64,000 nt of DNA from Calycina herbarum (taxonomy: Eukaryota; Ascomycota; Leotiomycetes; Helotiales; Pezizellaceae), in contig LLEY01000030.1 in assembly GCA_001414485.1 (NCBI GenBank), forward strand, positions 310,001-374,000, written 5' to 3'. The notes beneath the pieces were generated by a model, which was given only the letters and a program-made list of their open reading frames with translations, was not told the origin of the DNA and made no database searches. Position 1 is the stretch's first letter. Each line of letters opens with the position of its first letter. Made by a program: the position numbers and the translations under genes. This document shows, piece by piece, positions 59,376 through 64,000 of this stretch.

Positions 59376-59830
59376 TATTACGAATTACGTTTTATATAAT
59401 AAGTAGTTTAGATAGCGCTCTAATAGAATAAGGTATAACGTCTAAGAAATAGAAGGTAATATAAAAAGGAATCTATAATATAGAAGAATATTTAGAAATT
59501 CTAAGATCTTACTATTAGAAGTTAGTTATAATTATATAACTAGGAAGAGTAAGCGACATAGCCGACGAGTCGACTATGTTAGCTATAGTTAGACAGATCG
59601 ACTATAACAGCTAAGGGATATAAAGGCTCTATATAGGACTAGCACGTCTACTATTAGATAGGAGCTTCGTACTTAACTTTAGTTATTAATCTTATTATCT
59701 TATTTAATATCTTTAATATAAGTAACGAGTTTACTTCTAAGTAAACAATCCATCGTGTCTATACTTCTTATCTACATACCAACCTTCGAGACTTAGTCAC
59801 CTTTGTTTAGCTCGTTTGAGTTTCGTTACA
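59376..59830 (+). repeat. 3' LTR of element E
   Basis: 455 bp, TATTACGAATTACG to TTTCGTTACA; retains the ancestral CA end. Contains GACGAGTCGACTATGTTAGC (59564-59583), matching the 5' LTR with RIP differences. Followed by CCCTG. Confidence 0.95.
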
Positions 59831-59918
59831 CCCTGCTGCTCTAGCGCGCTTGCTGCTTTGCGATGGCTACCAGGGCCCCTGCTGGCCCCGGCTAGCTCCC
59901 AAAAAGGGTCCCCACCTC

Positions 59919-60410
59919 ATGTATAAATCCAGTGCTGCTTCCTATCTCAATATCTCTTCCCTTTCCCAATTTTCCAACGCGCCTGCTGTATGCCACCTTC
60001 GCCATGAGAGCATCTCGGCCTTACCGTCATTCCACGAGACAGTCGTATTACGTGTCCTGATCCTCGAATTTCCCTCACCGGGCCAGCCCTTCGATTACCT
60101 GGTGCCCTCCGTAAGTGCCCCTCAGTTCTCCGTCGCTGGCGTTCTTGCCAGAAATCTGCTTCATACTAACTGACAATGATCTCAATCTAGCTTATCTCAA
60201 TCACACCGATACTCTACGACGCGTCCACAGCCACGACAAAGCTTCCCCCCTTCTCCAGGTCTGCCTACGATTAAGTCAAGACGCTGTTGCTAGGCTCAGC
60301 ATCGTTATCCTTCTCCAATGTCTCCGCCAAAATTCAAAATTCTCTACCTGTCTAGCATCCTTCAGGCTTCTTACAAGATGCCTTGCCAGGGAGAGGTGTG
60401 ACACGACCCC
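59919..60410 (+). pseudogene. decayed gene fragment with one recognisable intron
   Basis: A frame from ATG 59919 runs to a donor GTAAGT at 60111. The intron 60111-60190 (80 bp) has a perfect TACTAAC branch site at 60164-60170 and acceptor CAATCTAG. The same frame continues after splicing (L-I-S-I-T-P-I-L-Y-D) to TAA 60272 and, beyond it, to TAG 60353, both explainable as CpA-type changes. A second frame starting at ATG 60004 (M-R-A-S-R-P-Y-R-H-S, later H-R-Y-S-T-T-R-P) also crosses the intron and looks like a mitochondrial presequence, so the true frame is unresolved. No family recognised. Element E is inserted 84 bp upstream of the ATG, so the promoter was probably separated from the gene. 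Confidence 0.45.
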
Positions 60411-60460
60411 TGGGTCAGCATGGGGCGGGAGGGTCTTTTCGGGCAGTAACTGCTTGAGGC

Positions 60461-60631
60461 AGGAGAGAGCCAGCTCGGCTCGTTACGCGGCAACACAAGG
60501 AAGAGACCGAGCGAGTAAGCCCTGAGAGGGTGAGCACGCGGGCGGATCTTTCAGGGAAGGAGAGCGCCAGCTCAGCTCATGACGCGGCAAACCAAGGAAA
60601 AGGCAGAGCAAGCAAGCTCAGAGAGGGTCCG
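60461..60631. repeat. diverged 97-bp tandem duplication
   Basis: Copies begin at 60461 (AGGAGAGAGCCAGCTCGGCT) and 60558 (AGGAGAGCGCCAGCTCAGCT), similar over about 75 bp, including ACGCGGCAA and GAGAGGGT. There is no coding frame; the region is purine-rich and non-RIP in texture. Confidence 0.7.
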
Positions 60632-61285
60632 GAATAATCTCGATTCCCATATTTGGCAAATGGTCTCCCAGTTTGAGATTCGCAGGACCTTACATTACGG
60701 GTTGTACTCGTTGGTGCCTGGCAGGGTGTGGACAACACAGGAGATGGCTGGAGTGGTTGGAGGAGGGCTGGTTAAGCTAGCATAGGGTGGGGCGTCTCAA
60801 AACAACACGCTTTCCTGCTAGCTGGAAGATTCCTCGCGTTTTTCACTGCAGGAGGTTCCTCTTACAGCAATCGCCTTAAGCATGATTGCTTCTTTGGGAA
60901 TTCTCCTCGGATCCGCCGAAAACCAGCTCCATAGTATGACGATATGTAGCCCATCCAGACAGCCCAATTCGCCTTTAGACAATACACGCTGGACACTCAG
61001 CCTGCAAATACAAGGTAGGCCTCTCAAGATGGAGTTCCCCTTGACCCATCAGCGATTCCAAAGCTCTCCTACCTATCGAGACATGAAGCTGTGATCTGCT
61101 AATACTGCAACTCAGCTATGCTAAGATGTCGTTAGGTGTCTTCTTACATCTGTGGGACATTACACGGCCTAGCGGCTACCCCAAGACTCTGGGTAGTGGC
61201 GCGGTTCATCACTTGGAGGCTGGAGCGAGAACAGGGATGGCAGATACAAACTGTAAATCGTGTCTGAAGTGCGCAGTAGAACAAG
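60632..61285. other. no gene recognised
   Basis: Balanced composition with several short frames on both strands (for example 60882-61094 and 61126-61282), none with a recognisable domain. It probably contains the upstream region of the decayed gene at 61376. Confidence 0.35.
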
Positions 61286-61292
61286 TATATAA
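61286..61292 (+). promoter_or_regulatory. TATA box candidate
   Basis: TATATAA, 84 bp upstream of the ATG at 61376, followed by a pyrimidine-rich leader (TTTATCTCCCTTC). It is consistent with a promoter for the decayed gene downstream. Confidence 0.45.
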
Positions 61293-61375
61293 GAAGCCTT
61301 TATCTCCCTTCATATGTTTCTACATCCAATTGTCAGATTTCAGAAGCACTCTACCTTATCTACTCTACGCTCGAG

Positions 61376-62363
61376 ATGGCTACCTTCATTCCTTATGTTC
61401 CAAAACCACTAAAAGCTAGCAACCGGAAGCTATCCAAGTTTATTTCTAAGAAACTCAACTCTCCTGAAAATTACTTGCCGATCAAATCAAGTAATGTGCC
61501 AGTTGAAATGCTGCCAGCGCCTAGAGGAGCAACAAGTGACAATAACTAGCAAGGCACATCTGTTAGTAAGGGCACAGCTCGAGGTACTCAAGGTATATGT
61601 CTAAACCCACTATACTTTTATCGCCATCTTTATCTAACAAAATAGCAGACCTAATATTAGCAAAAGAAGGACTAGGTGTAAAGAGTTATGATCAATCTTC
61701 AGATGATATTATCTCTAGCCAGGAATTGAAAGCTCGTAGCAGCCATAGTACGTGAGCTAGGTTTCACAGACGCAGTACAGAGTTCTTACTCACAGTACTA
61801 TAGATATAATTTCTAATCACATAGCCGAGGAGCATGACAATATTAAAGATGTCATCGATAACGACAAGGCCCTGTAGGTTTCTAAACGACAGAGATCTGA
61901 CTCTCCTCTCTCCGACAGAATAGCCTTATACTATAATAAAAAGCGACAACGGCGTTCTCCTTCATCAATTCTAGAGAATAAAAAGGACGACAGGGCTTCT
62001 AGTATCTATGTTGACAGAGACTTTTATAGTACTATCAGAACCACTCCTACACTTGAATCGGCTCACCTAACAGAGTCCAACGTATACCCAGAGGTGATTG
62101 ACGACGACCAGGATTAGGAGGTCCGCCAAATCATTAGCAAAGAGGATATTGATAGTATAACACACAACTTAGTAGACTAGAACCCGACACTGCTTCCTAA
62201 GCACTCGCTAGGACATGCAAAAGAGCTGGTAGATAAATTTAAGGGCCGCCTTCAAGCACAGCGCAAGGCTAGGAATTGGTCAGGGGAGGTTAGTTTAAAG
62301 CGAAACAGTAAGGGTGTAACTAGAATGCCTAATACGCCGCAACACAAGAAACCAGGACGCTAG
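61376..62363 (+). pseudogene. decayed three-exon gene of unknown function
   Basis: Starts ATG 61376 (M-A-T-F-I-P-Y-V-P-K-P). Intron 1 is 61593-61645 (53 bp: donor GTATATGT, branch CTAAC, acceptor AAATAG). Intron 2 is probably 61748-61803 (donor GTACGTGAG, acceptor ACTATAG). With both removed the frame is continuous to TAG 62361-62363, interrupted by TAG at codon 58 in exon 1 and by three TAGs in exon 3 (about 61874, 62116, 62178). There are no frameshifts. All stops are TAG, as RIP-type change of CAG or TGG would give. The protein would be about 290 residues, hydrophilic. It has a basic R-Q-R-R-S-P-S-S run and a basic C-terminus (A-K-E-L-V-D-K-F-K-G-R-L-Q-A-Q-R). No family recognised. RIP is far lighter here than in the transposons, so inactivation is recent. 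Confidence 0.6.
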
Positions 62364-62800
62364 CCCTGGAAATAGGAGTAAGTACAAAGTCAGTTTGATG
62401 GTCTAGGACCTCTGTCACAGAAGATTTGAGAAGAAAAATAGGCGTCTATGTCTAATCTTCCGTCTTGCCCGTAATTTTGGTTTCGTAAGATTTTAGCCGA
62501 GGGTATTTTAGCTAGAGCACAATCCTAATATCAACATAAGTTACTTATACAGCATTTATATAACGGTAATTGACAGTTTTGTCTCTTAATTAATTTTTTA
62601 TACTAAAAATGTCCCTTCAATCTACGATTTATACCTAATTTATCCCCTAAATTTTTAAGAGACATTTCAGTTATAAAATAAGAGATATTTAAGTCAGTTA
62701 AGGCATTTTTCTCACTTATTCTTTTACTTATACTAATATACTAAGAAATCAATAAAGAAAGCAAATTTACATACTTCTATATAAAACATAACACCTTTTT
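62364..62800. other. AT-rich spacer, no gene recognised
   Basis: Composition shifts back to AT-rich from about 62500. A loose inverted pair (TGTCTCTTAA near 62579 and TTAAGAGACA near 62656) is present. Nothing else seen. Confidence 0.4.
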
Positions 62801-64000
62801 TTGTAGATCGAATTTTTTGTTCTAAATCACTCGCTCTCACCTACTCGCACTTAATAAGCCGATTTCCTTCTATAGAGACCTCTCTTAGGAGGCCTCCGGC
62901 CTTACCTACGCCTTTGAGAAGAGACCTAGGAAAAGGGGGAGGGCGCCTGATCCCTCTCTCTTCTGAATATATAATAGCACTTTGTCTTAGCAACTTCTAA
63001 AGCTCTTAAGCGTAGTACTATAGGCTAAACCTTCTTCGAAGGAACTGTAGAAGCTGTAGATCACTACCTAAGCACTACTCTTAACAAAGCCTCTTCTGAC
63101 CTTCTTCTCTACCTCTGAGCCTTTTGTACTTAAGTTACTAATATTAGCCTACTATTCTACTAAGTATATACCTTAGGGACACCCCCTCTACTACCCTTGA
63201 TCTCAGAAACCTCCTCTATTATATATAGAGGGGGCCCTATACTATCTACGACTCCTCCTCCCTCTCTAGGCTCGGCTGAAATTTTTTTATATATATAGAC
63301 TATAAAAGGTGTCTTAGCGCCTGAAAGTATACTAGTAATAATACCCTACTCTCTCCCTCTCTCTACTAGTACTTTAAAGCTATAGAAGGATAAGAACAAG
63401 AGTTCTTTAGCTAAACTAGACCTTAGAGTCTTTATCCGACTACCCTCTGATTCCCTAGACAGGAAACATTCTACTCTAGCTATCTTTCTTACCTTCTATA
63501 ATCTAAAGATAGGCTATAAAGAGCTTGTATAAGAGGTCTTCTTAGTTAGCTCTAGTTTCGCTATTATACTAAAGAACGAGGCTGCTCTAGAAGCCTTATT
63601 ATCGACAAAGAAGGTATTTATATAGACGCTATTCTCTATAGCTAAGATTAAGACCTTATAAAACTAGGTAGTATACCGCTTATTAGAGATACTCTAAAGT
63701 ATTAAAGTCGTCGAGATTAACGAAAAAGGAGTAATTATATCGACTCTTATCTCTACTACTTCTAAAGTAGTAGCTATAGCAATTAAGGAGTGAATCGGAA
63801 TAGCCTCTATAAAGGTTGATATAATAAGGATCTCGCTATCGGATAAGCTGTTCTACACCTTCTAGACTGTCTTCTTTAAAGAGAAAGAAGCCTAGAATAG
63901 CTATACTATCCTAGATATAATATCTCTTCTCGGTAGAAGAGTATTCTTTAAACCTCTCTCTAAGGTTTCTATAATTATATAGTACTCTAAGTACTAGGGG
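62801..64000 (+). mobile_element. Tad-like LINE, 5' part with ORF1, runs off right edge
   Basis: A plus-strand frame from about 63380 to the window end reads a LINE ORF1 of the fungal Tad type: D-L-R-V-F-I-R-L-P near 63419-63445, then A-A-L-E-A-L near 63580. Later, the last codons of the window read Y-S-K-Y, which fits the first C-x-x-C of the ORF1 zinc knuckle after RIP (both Cys changed to Tyr). Stops are TAG/TAA at moderate density. The part 62801-63370 is Ser/Pro-codon rich and would be leader plus N-terminus. It may be of the same family as the ORF2 at 30.4-33.4 kb, but the two cannot be compared because they cover different ORFs. Confidence 0.75.

Larger units (their letters stand above)
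51353..59830 (+). mobile_element. Ty3/gypsy element E, full length with nested pogo element 4
   Basis: Equal 455-bp LTRs (51353-51807 and 59376-59830). Target duplication CCCTA (51348-51352) and CCCTG (59831-59835), differing by one RIP-type G to A. Polypurine tract AAGAAGGAGATAG at 59363-59375. About 8.5 kb total, 6.6 kb without the pogo element at 55767-57627. The gag portion differs from that of elements A and D while pol is close to D. It is dead through RIP stops. Confidence 0.95.

Noticed and set aside
60882..61419. Small plus-strand frames as genes
   Set aside because: No domain, no intron or start context support, and the last overlaps the leader and start of the decayed gene at 61376.

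Overview
The window looks like a chromosome segment of a filamentous ascomycete (Pezizomycotina). The evidence is a HET-domain gene, short fungal introns with GT..TACTAAC..AG signals, fungal transposon families, and above all the mutational texture. Across most of the window the dinucleotides CA and TG are nearly absent and TA is in large excess. Stop codons in old reading frames are mainly TAA and TAG. This is the signature of repeat-induced point mutation (RIP, CpA to TpA). No tRNA, rRNA, CRISPR array or bacterial-type operon was recognised.

Layout. (1) 1-19,161 plus about 820 bp beyond is a four-layer transposon nest. A minus-strand Ty3/gypsy element runs off the left edge. It was split by a minus-strand Ty1/copia element (2,437-19,161, TSD CTTAT). 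That was split by a plus-strand gypsy element (6,365-17,244, TSD ATATC). That in turn carries two pogo/Fot1-like DNA transposons (9,996-11,855 and 12,993-14,853, TSD TA). (2) 19,985-28,990 is an unclassified RIP-damaged sequence holding a mosaic gypsy element (21,877-28,484). (3) 28,990-33,857 is a lighter-RIP zone with a Tc1/mariner fragment and a minus-strand Tad-type LINE ORF2, followed by a little-mutated solo LTR (33,858-34,284, TSD CCTAG). (4) 34,290-42,620 is a gene island. It has one candidate small ORF, a pseudogene with ten RIP-type stops in a single unshifted frame (35,411-37,738, minus), an intact HET-domain gene (37,830-39,827, minus) and, divergently, an intact four-helix membrane protein with a coiled-coil tail (40,812-42,338, plus). 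(5) 42,880-51,283 is a very heavily mutated minus-strand gypsy remnant. It contains a solo LTR (46,407-46,835) and a MITE-like inverted-repeat element that itself holds an internally deleted pogo element. (6) 51,353-59,830 is a complete but dead gypsy element with a pogo element inside. It was inserted into a second, smaller gene island (51,284-51,352 joined to 59,836 onward). (7) 59,836-62,400 holds two decayed genes with recognisable introns. (8) About 62,800-64,000 is the 5' part of a Tad-like LINE with ORF1, running off the right edge.

How it works together. The only apparently functional genes are the HET gene and its divergent membrane-protein neighbour. HET proteins act in non-self recognition and programmed cell death after hyphal fusion, so the island may be an incompatibility locus; this is inference. 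The neighbouring pseudogene shows an island gene being destroyed by RIP, with the stops concentrated at its repeat-proximal end. In-phase splice sites leave open that it was once the C-terminal half of the HET gene. The transposon layers give a relative dating sequence and include a gypsy mosaic formed from two subfamilies.
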